Shown in pieces: positions 16,883 through 25,037 of a DNA stretch of 64,000 bases. How positions within the stretch are numbered: the first letter of the stretch is position 1; the number at the start of each line of letters is the position of its first letter. The notes beneath the pieces were generated by a model. It had not been told where the DNA came from and did no database searches. It worked only from the letters and a program-made list of their open reading frames with translations. The translations under genes were made by a program, and so were the position numbers. Source of the DNA: Tabrizicola_A sp965284335 (GTDB lineage: Bacteria > Pseudomonadota > Alphaproteobacteria > Rhodobacterales > Rhodobacteraceae); assembly GCF_965284335.1 (NCBI RefSeq), contig NZ_OZ260076.1; one strand, 5' to 3'.

Positions 16883-17303
16883 GATATTCCGCCAACTCCA
16901 CCAGCCGGATCGGCGTGGGCGTCTCGATCCCGTCACCGCCATCATAAGGCACCATATCGCCTTGCAACAGCGGGCCAAAGTCGGGCATCACCCCGCGCCC
17001 CTTGGCCCCGGCATAGCCCCAGATCTGCGCCATCACCTTGGTCGTCGGAAAGACGCCCTTGTTCTTGGCCGACAGCGTGGTCAGATCAGAGGGCTTGCGC
17101 GACAGCACGCCCGCAATCTCGCCATCGCCCTTGCCGCTGGCCCCATGGCACGAGGCGCAATAGGCCGCATAATCCTCGGCCCCGGTTTCGGGGCTGTGAT
17201 TGGGGTCAACACAGGCCGCCATCAGCGGCAAAGCCAAGATCACAAGGGCCGGGCGCAGTTGGGTCGTCACGCGTGTCAAGGGGCGGGTCATGGTCTCTTT
17301 CAT
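16860..17303 (-). CDS. Lipid-anchored cytochrome c (monohaem)
   Basis: A 147-residue protein with a signal peptide and lipobox (LMAAC, Cys31), so it should be a periplasm-facing lipoprotein. The haem site CASCH is at about residues 49-53 and the distal methionine is likely in GVMPDFGPLL near residue 105. This is a small class I cytochrome c of the kind that shuttles electrons to oxidases or reductases. The start has GGAG at a good distance. It lies downstream of, and in the same direction as, the Lol exporter genes, with about 80 bases between. No dedicated partner is evident. Confidence 0.85.
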   Translation of the reverse strand: MKETMTRPLTRVTTQLRPALVILALPLMAACVDPNHSPETGAEDYAAYCASCHGASGKGDGEIAGVLSRKPSDLTTLSAKNKGVFPTTKVMAQIWGYAGAKGRGVMPDFGPLLQGDMVPYDGGDGIETPTPIRLVELAEYLKRLQTP

Positions 17304-17386
17304 GGTGTCAACTCCGGTGAGCTAAGGTCAGGCGGCAAGATTGCGTAAGACGCGCACGGGTCACAGCAGGCAGAACGGCACGCGCA

Positions 17387-18079
17387 TCAGCCCGCGCCAA
17401 AGGGCAGCACACGGCCCTGATCCAGCCGCACAATGCGGTCCATCCGGGCGGCCAGATCAAGGTTATGGGTGGCAATCAAGGCGGCAAGCCCGGTCTCGCG
17501 CACCAAGGCCATCAAGGCGCCGAACACTTGGTCAGAGGTGGCAGGATCAAGGTTCCCGGTCGGCTCATCGGCCAGCAACAGCTTGGGTCGGTTGGCCAAT
17601 GCGCGGCAAAAGGCCACCCGCTGCTGTTCGCCCCCCGACAGCGCCGCCGGGCGATGCCCGGCACGGCCCGCCACACCCACACGGGCCAAAAGATCCATCG
17701 CATGGGCCGTGGCCTCGGCCTCGGTCGCGCCATTGGCCAGTTGCGGGATCACGACATTTTCCAGCGCGGTAAACTCGGGCAAGAGATGGTGGAACTGATA
17801 GATGAACCCCACCTCATCGCGCCGCGCCAATGTGCGCTCGCGGTCCGACAGGCCCACCATATTGCGCCCCGACAGCGCGACAGAGCCGGCATCGGGCGTG
17901 TCGAGAAGCCCCGCAATGTGCAAAAGCGTCGATTTGCCCGCCCCCGAGGGCGCGACCAAGGCCACCACCTCGCCGCGCTTCACCTCCAGCGTGGCCCCGC
18001 GCAACACGGCCACCTCGCCCGGCGTGCCACGCTTGTAGACCTTTTCGATCTCGGCCAATTCCAGCGCATAATCATTCAT
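17387..18079 (-). CDS. lolD: Lipoprotein-releasing ABC transporter ATPase LolD
   Basis: A 230-residue ABC ATPase with Walker A (APSGAGKST at about 43-51), signature LSGGEQQRVAFCRAL, and Walker B LLLADEPTGNLD. The length, the YQFHHLLPEFTALENV Q-loop segment and the pairing with an adjacent LolC/E permease identify it as the energy unit that releases outer-membrane lipoproteins from the inner membrane to LolA. Its start overlaps the permease gene by eight bases, so they form one unit. Confidence 0.93.
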   Translation of the reverse strand: MNDYALELAEIEKVYKRGTPGEVAVLRGATLEVKRGEVVALVAPSGAGKSTLLHIAGLLDTPDAGSVALSGRNMVGLSDRERTLARRDEVGFIYQFHHLLPEFTALENVVIPQLANGATEAEATAHAMDLLARVGVAGRAGHRPAALSGGEQQRVAFCRALANRPKLLLADEPTGNLDPATSDQVFGALMALVRETGLAALIATHNLDLAARMDRIVRLDQGRVLPFGAG

Positions 18080-19358
18080 AGCGCAGGGCCTCCACCGGGT
18101 TCATCCGCGCCGCGCGCCGGGCGGGGAAAATCGTCACCACAAAAGACAGGCCCAAAGACAAGGCCACCGCCGAGCCGACATCCCACCACTGCAATTTGGC
18201 CGGCAGCGCATAGATCCCCCGGATCGAAGGGTCCCAAACCCCGCCCCCGGCCATGTAATTCACGAAAGAAAAGATCGAGTCGATATAGATGGCGAAAAGA
18301 CAGCCCAAAGCCACGCCAAACAGGGTTCCCACAACGCCCGTGAAGGCCCCGCAGATGAAAAACACCCGCAGGATCGACCCCTCGGTCAAGCCCATGGTGC
18401 GCAAGATGCCAATGTCGCGGCCCTTGTTTTTCACCAGCATGATCAGCCCCGAGACGATGTTCATCGCCGCGATCAAGACAAGGATCGACAGGATGATGAA
18501 CATCACATTGTCCTCGATATCCAGCGCGCGCAGAAACGACCCCGCCGCATCGCGCCATGTCCAGATCAAGGCATCATCGCCCACCACATCCAGTGCGGGG
18601 ATCGTATAGGCGTCAATGTTTTCAGGGTCTTGCACCATGACCTCGAATTCATCCGCCAACCCTTCGCGGTTGAAATAGGACTGCGCCTCGGCAAAGGGCA
18701 TGTAAATGCGGGTGCGGTCGATGTCCCAACGCCCTGCGGTAAAGACATAGACCACCTCATAGGCATTGACACGCGGCGACGAGCCAAAGGCGGTTTTCAC
18801 CCCCGAAGGGGCCACCAGCCGAATGCGGTCGCCCACCGTCACGCCAAGCTCGCGCGCAATGCCCGAGCCAATGGCAATGCCGCGGTCAAAATCATCGAGT
18901 TTTCCATAGGCTTGCGATCCAACCCCCACCCGCGGAATGGTTTTCAGATCCTCCAGCCGAATGCCGTAAACCTCGGCCCCCAAGGCCGGGCCTTGCGCGG
19001 CGGTCACCATGACCTGCCCCTTGACCAAAGGTGCCGCCCGCGTCACGCCGGGCAGGCTGGCAAGGTTCGCAGCAATCGCGTCATAATCCTCAAAGGCCTT
19101 GACCAAACGGCCATCTTCGCCAAGCCGCCCGGCGGAATAGACCGTCACATGCGCATTGGCGCCCAAGATGGTATCAACAAACTCGGCCCGAAACCCGGCC
19201 CGCACGGCCAGCGTCGCGATCAGCGCAAAGACCGCCAAAGTGATGCCGATCAGGCTGATCCAGGTCATCACCGACACACCGCCCTCGGCACGTTTGGCAC
19301 GCAAATAGCGCCAGGCAATCATGAATTCAAAACGGGAAAAGGGGGCTGTCTGGGCCAA
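18072..19358 (-). CDS. Lipoprotein-releasing ABC transporter permease (LolC/LolE type)
   Basis: A 428-residue permease with an N-terminal helix (FEFMIAWRYLRAKR, then SVMTWISLIGITLAVFALI), a large periplasmic MacB-like domain at about 50-270, and three C-terminal helices in the FtsX-like domain ending in ARRAARMNPVEALRYE. This is the LolC/LolE/LolF layout; Rhodobacteraceae usually have a single LolF-like permease acting as a homodimer with LolD. It is followed by lolD and preceded, 151 bases upstream, by proS on the same strand. Confidence 0.93.
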   Translation of the reverse strand: MAQTAPFSRFEFMIAWRYLRAKRAEGGVSVMTWISLIGITLAVFALIATLAVRAGFRAEFVDTILGANAHVTVYSAGRLGEDGRLVKAFEDYDAIAANLASLPGVTRAAPLVKGQVMVTAAQGPALGAEVYGIRLEDLKTIPRVGVGSQAYGKLDDFDRGIAIGSGIARELGVTVGDRIRLVAPSGVKTAFGSSPRVNAYEVVYVFTAGRWDIDRTRIYMPFAEAQSYFNREGLADEFEVMVQDPENIDAYTIPALDVVGDDALIWTWRDAAGSFLRALDIEDNVMFIILSILVLIAAMNIVSGLIMLVKNKGRDIGILRTMGLTEGSILRVFFICGAFTGVVGTLFGVALGCLFAIYIDSIFSFVNYMAGGGVWDPSIRGIYALPAKLQWWDVGSAVALSLGLSFVVTIFPARRAARMNPVEALRYE

Positions 19359-19414
19359 AGGTTCTGCTCATTGTTGTTTTGGGCCAGAGTGAGGCTTCAG
19401 CGCAGCAAGGTCAA

Positions 19415-19440
19415 GAAGCGGCGGGGATTCCCGCCGCCTC
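19415..19440 (-). terminator. Possible terminator or hairpin between proS and the Lol permease gene
   Basis: GCGGCGGG at 19418-19425 and CCCGCCGC at 19430-19437 form an eight-pair stem with a four-base loop; read leftward it is followed by TTCTTG, a weak U tract. It lies after the proS stop and may only partly stop transcription into lolC/E. Confidence 0.45.
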
Positions 19441-19509
19441 TTCGAGCATTTCATGCACTCATCGGCGGCCACCCCACGACGAGGCGGCGAAGCCCCCGAG
19501 GAGTTCCGC

Positions 19510-20847
19510 TCAGACCCCTTCGTAAATCTCGGCAATCCGCGCCACCGCAGCCTCGGGCGACATCTCCACGCTTTCCCCCGTGCGACGCGATGTCAGTTCC
19601 ACCACGCCATTGGCCAGCCCGCGCGGGCCAACCGTGATGCGCCAGGGCAATCCGATCAGGTCCATCGTGGCGAACTTCGCCCCGGCCCGCTCATCGCGGT
19701 CGTCATAAAGCGCCTCAAGCCCCTTGGCCGCCAGCGCCTTGTAAAGTGCCTCACAGGCCGCATCCGCCGCCGCATCGCCCTGTTTCAGGTTCACGATCCC
19801 CACCGGGAAGGGCGTCACACCCTCGGGCCAGATAATGCCCTTGTCGTCATGGCTGGCCTCAATGATCGCGCCCAGAAGGCGGCTGACGCCAATCCCGTGC
19901 GAGCCCATTTCCACCGGAACCTTGGACCCGTCCGCCGTCACAACCGTCGCGCCCATGGCTTCGGAATATTTGGTGCCGAAATAGAAAATCTGCCCCACCT
20001 CGATGCCCCGCGCGACCTTGCGGCGCTCTTCGGGAATGGCGTTGAACAGCGCCTCGTCATGGGTTTCATCGGTGCGCGCATAAAGCGTGGTGAATTCCTT
20101 ACAAACCGCCGCCACTTCCTCGCGGTTGTCGTAATTCACCTCGCGGTTGCCCAGCTTCAACTCGGTCACCGCACTGTCAAAGAACACCTCAGACTCGCCC
20201 GTCGAGGCCAGCACCAAAAACTCATGCGTGTCATCGCCGCCAATCGGGCCGGAATCGGCGCGCATCGGAATGGCGGTCAGACCCATGCGCTCATAGGTGC
20301 GCAAGTAACTGACCATATGGCGGTTATAAGCATGCAGCGCCGCCGCTTTGTCGACGTCGAAATTATAGCCGTCTTTCATCAGGAACTCGCGCCCGCGCAT
20401 CACCCCGAACCGCGGCCGCATCTCATCGCGGAACTTCCACTGGATATGGTAAAGCGTCAGCGGCAGGTCTTTATAGCTGTTCACATGGGCGCGGAAGATG
20501 TCGGTGATCATCTCCTCATTGGTCGGACCATAAAGCATCTCACGGTCCTGACGGTCCTTGATGCGCAGCATTTCCTGACCGTAATCATCATAGCGCCCGC
20601 TTTCGCGCCACAGGTCTGCCGGCTGCAAGGTCGGCATCAACAGCGGAATATGGCCCGCGCGTTCCTGCTCTTCATGCACGATCTGCTGGATACGGTTCAG
20701 CACCCGCAGACCCAAAGGCAGCCAGGAATAAATCCCTGCCGCCTGCTGCTTAATCATCCCCGCCCGCAGCATATAGCGGTGCGAGACGATCTGCGCCTCG
20801 GCAGGGTTTTCTTTCAAAACGGGCAGGAAATAGCGCGACAGACGCAT
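19510..20847 (-). CDS. proS: Prolyl-tRNA synthetase (short alphaproteobacterial type)
   Basis: A 445-residue class II synthetase. The catalytic motifs are present: motif 2 as RDEMRPRFGVMRGREFLMKDGYNF (seen near 140-163, given here only as landmarks RDE and REFLMKD) and motif 3 as GSHGIGVSRLLGA near 325. It lacks the insertion (editing) domain found in the Escherichia enzyme and so is the short ProS of alphaproteobacteria and mitochondria. It charges tRNA-Pro in the cytosol. The start MRLSRYFLPV was chosen over a codon four residues earlier because it matches family starts. Confidence 0.96.
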   Translation of the reverse strand: MRLSRYFLPVLKENPAEAQIVSHRYMLRAGMIKQQAAGIYSWLPLGLRVLNRIQQIVHEEQERAGHIPLLMPTLQPADLWRESGRYDDYGQEMLRIKDRQDREMLYGPTNEEMITDIFRAHVNSYKDLPLTLYHIQWKFRDEMRPRFGVMRGREFLMKDGYNFDVDKAAALHAYNRHMVSYLRTYERMGLTAIPMRADSGPIGGDDTHEFLVLASTGESEVFFDSAVTELKLGNREVNYDNREEVAAVCKEFTTLYARTDETHDEALFNAIPEERRKVARGIEVGQIFYFGTKYSEAMGATVVTADGSKVPVEMGSHGIGVSRLLGAIIEASHDDKGIIWPEGVTPFPVGIVNLKQGDAAADAACEALYKALAAKGLEALYDDRDERAGAKFATMDLIGLPWRITVGPRGLANGVVELTSRRTGESVEMSPEAAVARIAEIYEGV

Positions 20848-20921
20848 GGCGGGCCTCATGTAATGGTCAAGAGGTTCCTAGCGGGAAGGCGCGCGGGGGG
20901 CAAGCGCAGGCTGCACAGCGC

Positions 20922-21428
20922 CTAACCTTGGCCCTCCAACCCCTCGCCCAACAAATCCTCGACAAACCACGCGGCGAACTGCGCCCGGCCCGTGACGCCC
21001 GCCTTGGCGTAAATCCGCGTCAGTTGCGCCCGCACCGTGCCCGAGGCTGCGCCGCGCACTTCGGCAATCTCGGCCACATCCAGCCCTTTCAGCGCCAAAA
21101 ACCCTACATCGCGCTCGGCTGGCGTCAGCCCCCATTGGGTGAACTGCGCCGCAATCACATCGCCCAAAGCCCCGCGCGCCGAGGCCAGTGCGATGTCTTG
21201 CATCCGCATCTCCTCCAGCGTTTGGCGCAAGGTGATGGCGCCAAACATCACACCCAGCGCCAAGGCCAGCGCCACCAAAAGCTCAAACCACAGATGAAAC
21301 CCCAACTGGCCCGCCAGATAATCGGCCACCACATCGCCCAGAAAAAACACCGCCGCCAAGCTTTGCACCAAGACAAAGGCGGCCAAAGCCGCAGGCTTGT
21401 GACGAAATCCACCTCCGCGCGCCGCCAT
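20922..21428 (-). CDS. Membrane-anchored LuxR-type DNA-binding regulator
   Basis: A 168-residue protein with two N-terminal membrane helices (about residues 11-32 and 43-65), a short linker (TLRQTLEEMRMQD), and a C-terminal LuxR/NarL helix-turn-helix at about 98-155 (GLTPAERDVGFLALKGLDVAEIAE-type pattern, with GTVRAQLTRIYAKAGV as the recognition part). The layout implies a one-component regulator fixed in the inner membrane. The start codon overlaps the stop of the cytochrome b561-like gene (TAATG), so the two are translationally coupled. The signal sensed is unknown; the cytochrome gene suggests redox. Confidence 0.8.
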   Translation of the reverse strand: MAARGGGFRHKPAALAAFVLVQSLAAVFFLGDVVADYLAGQLGFHLWFELLVALALALGVMFGAITLRQTLEEMRMQDIALASARGALGDVIAAQFTQWGLTPAERDVGFLALKGLDVAEIAEVRGAASGTVRAQLTRIYAKAGVTGRAQFAAWFVEDLLGEGLEGQG

Positions 21429-22012
21429 TACCGCCGCCGCCCGTGCAGCATGGCCGAGACCAGATTGCGCCGCATCACCCGGCTTTCCACCGCCACGCCC
21501 GCCACATGCAAAAAGGCCAGAACCACGATCAGATTGGCCGCCATCTCATGCACCTCTTCCAATGCCTCGCCCCGCGCGCTTTCCTTGGCGCCCGCATCCT
21601 CACCCGCGTCTTGCACTAACACCGACCAATCCCCAGCGGCAACCGCCGCCTCCAACTCGGCCCGCGCAAAAGGCCCCTGCCCCGTCATGGCAATACCGCT
21701 GATCGTGATCACACCCAGACAGTCCCACAAGGCATAGGCCATCATGGCCCCAGCCGGATTGTGCGACGGAGAGTGCGGCGCTTGCCCGCGCATCAGGCCC
21801 CCCAAATGTCGCAAAGCCGCCAAGGGGTTCGGCGCAAAGCTAGAAAATCGCGCCTCACACGGCCCCACAAAGCCCCAGATCATCCGCAACCCCAAAAGGC
21901 CCAGCCCAGCGCGATATGGACCGACCCGCCCTCTTTGGTCAGCGCAAAATTGCCCAAGACCACCGCCGCCTAAGCGCGCGCTTAAAGGGTGAACGCGCCC
22001 ACCCCGACCCAT
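21428..22012 (-). pseudogene. Cytochrome b561-family gene with a damaged N-terminal region
   Basis: The C-terminal part (from LLGLRMIWGFVG onward, with LEEVHEMAANLIVVLAFLHVAGV) is a clear Ni,Fe-hydrogenase-type cytochrome b561 with its histidines in order. The expected preceding segment is not in this frame: NFALTKEGGSVHIALGW can be read in the neighbouring frame at about 21905-21960. One base is missing near 21890-21905, and a second shift or stop lies near 21970, where the neighbouring frame hits TAG. An ATG at 22012 keeps an unbroken frame but produces about 30 nonsense residues where the first haem helix should be. It is either a recent pseudogene or affected by sequencing errors. Its stop overlaps the LuxR-type gene. 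Confidence 0.7.
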
Positions 22013-22160
22013 AGAGCCAATAGCATAGAATGACCCTTGCCTCTGCGGCAGGCCTTGGCTTAGCTTTGCAATCATTGCGTGTTCGAGCCTGCCAAGCCCA
22101 ATCAGACCGGTTTTCAAGGCAAACTTTTCAAGACAGACATTTATTGAGATGGAGTTAGTA

Positions 22161-23117
22161 ATGGCCGTTTGGACGTTTAACCGCAGCGTGCTGGAAGATG
22201 GCGTTGACATCATGTCCTCGCGGATCTTTGAAGGTTTGCTCTACTATAATGTTTTGCAGGCCAACTCGACCGTTTTTCGCGTGCGCGACCCGGAATTCGA
22301 CGATGTCTTTACCTTCACCGGCCAAGGTCTGACCTATAGCACATCGAACGGGCAGACAGCCATCACAGGCGGCACTCTGACCAGCCTCAACGTCGTGTTC
22401 GAAGGTCTCACCATCGGGTCATGGACGGGCTTCAGCATCTCGGCAGCGGCGGCATCCAGCGGGCTTGCGGCCGGCAACTGGTCTGCGCTGAATACACTGA
22501 TCTTCGGCACCAACGACACCTTCAACTTGACCAACTTTGCCGATGAAGTGCGCGGCTTTGGTGGCAATGATCGGATCAACGGATTTGGCGGGGCAGACCG
22601 GCTTTATGGCGATGGGGGCAATGACACGCTTGTCGGCGGATCGGGCAGTGACATCTTGCGCGGCGGAACCGGGGCAGATCGGCTTTTGGGTGAGGGCGGC
22701 AATGACAAGCTGTTCGGCGATACCGGGGCCGACGTCCTCTTGGGCGGGACGGGCCGCGATACGCTGATCGGCGGCACAGGGATTGACACCCTGACCGGCG
22801 GGGCGGGGGCCGATGTCTTTGCCTTTAACCACACCGGCGCCACCAACCGCGAGATCATCACCGACTTCCTCGCCGTGGATGATGCGCTGCATTTTAACAA
22901 TGACGTCTTCACCGCCTTCAATTACGTCGGCGGCCTGCGTCCTGCCGATTTCGTGCGCGGCACCAATGCCCTCGATGCCGCCGACCGCTTTATCTATCAG
23001 CAGTCCACCGGCAACCTGTGGTATGACCGCGACGGGTCGGGCTCGGCCACCAAGGTTTTGGTGGCCGAACTGCGCGACGGCACCACACTGAGCGCGACCG
23101 ATATCTTCATCTTGTGA
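22161..23117 (+). CDS. RTX-repeat calcium-binding protein, probable type I secretion substrate
   Basis: A 318-residue protein. The start at MAVWTFN is preceded by GGAG ten bases upstream, better than the ATG four codons earlier. Residues about 1-130 are a strand-rich domain I do not recognise. About 135-220 hold roughly nine nonapeptide repeats of the GGxGxDxLx type (for example GGNDRINGF, GGADRLYGD, GGSDILRGG-like units) that fold on calcium. The C-terminal 95 residues resemble the serralysin/M10 C-terminal secretion region and end in SATDIFIL, a hydrophobic type I secretion tail. There is no N-terminal signal peptide. No exporter is adjacent; the system at the left of the window could serve it. 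A strong terminator follows. Confidence 0.85.
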   Translation: MAVWTFNRSVLEDGVDIMSSRIFEGLLYYNVLQANSTVFRVRDPEFDDVFTFTGQGLTYSTSNGQTAITGGTLTSLNVVFEGLTIGSWTGFSISAAAASSGLAAGNWSALNTLIFGTNDTFNLTNFADEVRGFGGNDRINGFGGADRLYGDGGNDTLVGGSGSDILRGGTGADRLLGEGGNDKLFGDTGADVLLGGTGRDTLIGGTGIDTLTGGAGADVFAFNHTGATNREIITDFLAVDDALHFNNDVFTAFNYVGGLRPADFVRGTNALDAADRFIYQQSTGNLWYDRDGSGSATKVLVAELRDGTTLSATDIFIL

Positions 23118-23123
23118 CCCAAA

Positions 23124-23165
23124 GGCCGGGCGCGCCGCAAAGCCGCGCCCGGCCGCCTTTTGCGC
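23124..23165 (+). terminator. Rho-independent terminator after the RTX gene
   Basis: GGCCGGGCGCG at 23124-23134 pairs perfectly with CGCGCCCGGCC at 23144-23154, followed by a T-rich tail (CCTTTTGCGCTTTTT). It begins seven bases after the stop codon. Confidence 0.85.
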
Positions 23166-23233
23166 TTTTTCCTGCCCCCTCTTGAAACCACGCCCCCGAT
23201 GGGCAATGTGACATTCAACACAGGGGCACAGTC

Positions 23234-24316
23234 ATGGCACTTCCACTCCGCGATCAGGCGAAATACTGGGGCCTTGCCCTTTTGGTGTTTTTCCTTGCGC
23301 TTTGGGCCTTGGGCGGGGTGATCCTGCCGTTCTTGGTGGGCGGCGCGCTGGCCTATTTCCTAGACCCCGTGGCCGACCGTCTGGAACGCGCGGGCCTCAG
23401 CCGGGTTGCGGCGACAACGGTGATTACCCTCTTTGGGGTCTTGATCCTTGTCGCCCTTGTGCTGGCCGTGATCCCGACCTTGGTGAACCAGACCACCGCG
23501 CTGATCAACGCCGCCCCCGACATCGCCCAGCGCCTGCAACAGGTGCTCTTGGAGCGCTTCCCCGATCTGGCCGACAACACCTCGACCATCCGCCAAAGCC
23601 TTGCGCAAATCGGCCAGACCATCCAATCTAAAGGCGCCGCCTTGGCCGAAGGCGTGCTGACCTCGCTTGCAGGGGCCATCTCGATCGTGGTGTTCATCTT
23701 GGTCGTGCCGGTGGTGGCCTTTTACCTTCTGCTCGACTGGGACCATATGATCGCGCGCATCGACAGCCTGTTGCCGCGCGACCATGCCCCCACGGTGCGC
23801 CGCTTGGCGGCCGAGATTGACGCGGCCCTCTCGGCCTTTGTGCGCGGCCAGCTTTCGGTTTGCCTTGTGCTTGGCATCTATTACTCCGTGTCGCTGATGC
23901 TGGCGGGGCTGCAATTTGGCCTTGTGGTGGGCGCAATTGCCGGGGCCATCACCTTTATTCCCTACGTCGGTGCCATCATCGGCGGGACGCTGGCCATTGG
24001 CCTGGCGCTCTTTCAATTCTGGGGCGATTGGGTGCAGATCGGCCTCATCGCGGCGATCTTCGGCCTTGGCCAGTTTCTGGAAGGCAATGTGCTGACGCCG
24101 AAACTCGTCGGCAAATCGGTGGGCCTGCATCCGGTCTGGCTCTTGTTCGCGCTCTCGGCCTTTGGCACGCTCTTTGGCTTTGTCGGCATGCTCATCGCGG
24201 TGCCGGTGGCGGCGGCCTTGGGCGTGCTGACGCGCTTTGCCATCGCGCAATACCACGGCAGCCTGCTTTATGTCGGCATCGCAGGGCGCATCCCCGAAGA
24301 CGAGGATCAGGCGTGA
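23234..24316 (+). CDS. AI-2E family (PerM/YdiK-like) membrane permease
   Basis: A 360-residue protein with eight predicted helices: two at residues 10-50, one near 65-85, a soluble amphipathic region to about 145, then paired helices to the C-terminus. The conserved segment with FIPYVGAIIGG near residue 238 and the LVGKSVGLHPVWLL motif near 293 identify the AI-2 exporter-like family. Members may act as ion-coupled exporters; the name reflects one member and does not prove autoinducer transport. It overlaps the Hda-like gene by four bases, a pairing common in alphaproteobacteria. Confidence 0.9.
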   Translation: MALPLRDQAKYWGLALLVFFLALWALGGVILPFLVGGALAYFLDPVADRLERAGLSRVAATTVITLFGVLILVALVLAVIPTLVNQTTALINAAPDIAQRLQQVLLERFPDLADNTSTIRQSLAQIGQTIQSKGAALAEGVLTSLAGAISIVVFILVVPVVAFYLLLDWDHMIARIDSLLPRDHAPTVRRLAAEIDAALSAFVRGQLSVCLVLGIYYSVSLMLAGLQFGLVVGAIAGAITFIPYVGAIIGGTLAIGLALFQFWGDWVQIGLIAAIFGLGQFLEGNVLTPKLVGKSVGLHPVWLLFALSAFGTLFGFVGMLIAVPVAAALGVLTRFAIAQYHGSLLYVGIAGRIPEDEDQA

Positions 24317-24993
24317 GCGCACCGCGCCAACTGGCCTTTGACCTTGGCCTTCAGGAAAATCTCTCGCGCGATGGCTTCTTCCCCTCAGGCGCCAATGCGG
24401 CAGGGCTGGCGGCCATTGCCGCATGGCAAGGCTGGCCCCAGCGCCGCCATCTGCTAATCGGCCCGGCGGGGGCGGGCAAGACCCATCTGGCCCATATCTG
24501 GGCCGCCGAGGCAGGTGCCGAGATCCTGCGCGCCACCACCCTGCCCCATTATGACCCCACCAGCCTGCCCACCCATCTGGTGGTGGAAGACGCCGATGAG
24601 ATGGCGGGCTTGCCCGCCCACGAAGAGGCGCTCTTTCACGCGCTGAACCACCAGCTTGCCAGCGGCGGCACCCTCTTGATCACCGCCCGCACCCCGCCGC
24701 GCGATTGGGGCCTTGCCCTGCCCGATCTTCTCAGCCGCGCCCAATCCATCGCCATCGCCCGGCTGGACGCCCCCGATGACGCGCTTTTGTCGGCGGTTTT
24801 GGTCAAACTTTTTGCCGACCGGCAAATCGCCGTGCCCCCGAACCTCATCCCCTATCTTGCCGCCCGCATGGACCGCTCCATCGCCGCCGCGCGCCATCTG
24901 GTCGCCGCCCTTGACGCCCGCGCGCTGGCCTTGGGCCGCCCTGTCACCCGCGCCTTGGCCGCCGAACTTCTGGACAGTCCCGATCAGGGGTGA
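24313..24993 (+). CDS. hdaA: DnaA-related replication regulator (HdaA-like)
   Basis: A 226-residue protein starting at a GTG within the stop of the permease gene (GTGA). It is a short AAA+ protein with Walker A GPAGAGKTHL near residues 51-60, a degenerate Walker B (LVVEDADEM), and an arginine/sensor 2 region (ARMDRSIAAARHLVAALD) as in DnaA domain III. It opens with QLAFDLGLQENL, where the QLAFDL sequence is the Hda-type clamp-binding motif. HdaA promotes ATP hydrolysis by DnaA after initiation and so prevents over-replication. Location directly before ppk matches alphaproteobacterial gene order. Confidence 0.88.
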   Translation: MSAPRQLAFDLGLQENLSRDGFFPSGANAAGLAAIAAWQGWPQRRHLLIGPAGAGKTHLAHIWAAEAGAEILRATTLPHYDPTSLPTHLVVEDADEMAGLPAHEEALFHALNHQLASGGTLLITARTPPRDWGLALPDLLSRAQSIAIARLDAPDDALLSAVLVKLFADRQIAVPPNLIPYLAARMDRSIAAARHLVAALDARALALGRPVTRALAAELLDSPDQG

Positions 24994-24997
24994 AACA

Positions 24998-25015
24998 CTG
25001 TCACCTGAATGACAT
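24998..25015 (+). promoter_or_regulatory. Possible Pho box upstream of ppk
   Basis: CTGTCAC at 24998-25004, four bases, then ATGACAT at 25009-25015 resembles the two CTGTCAT half sites of a PhoB box. The first matches six of seven bases, the second five of seven. It lies 23 bases before the ppk start; phosphate control of ppk is established in other proteobacteria. Confidence 0.35.
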
Positions 25016-25037
25016 AGTCCCCCGGTATGCCCGCGCC

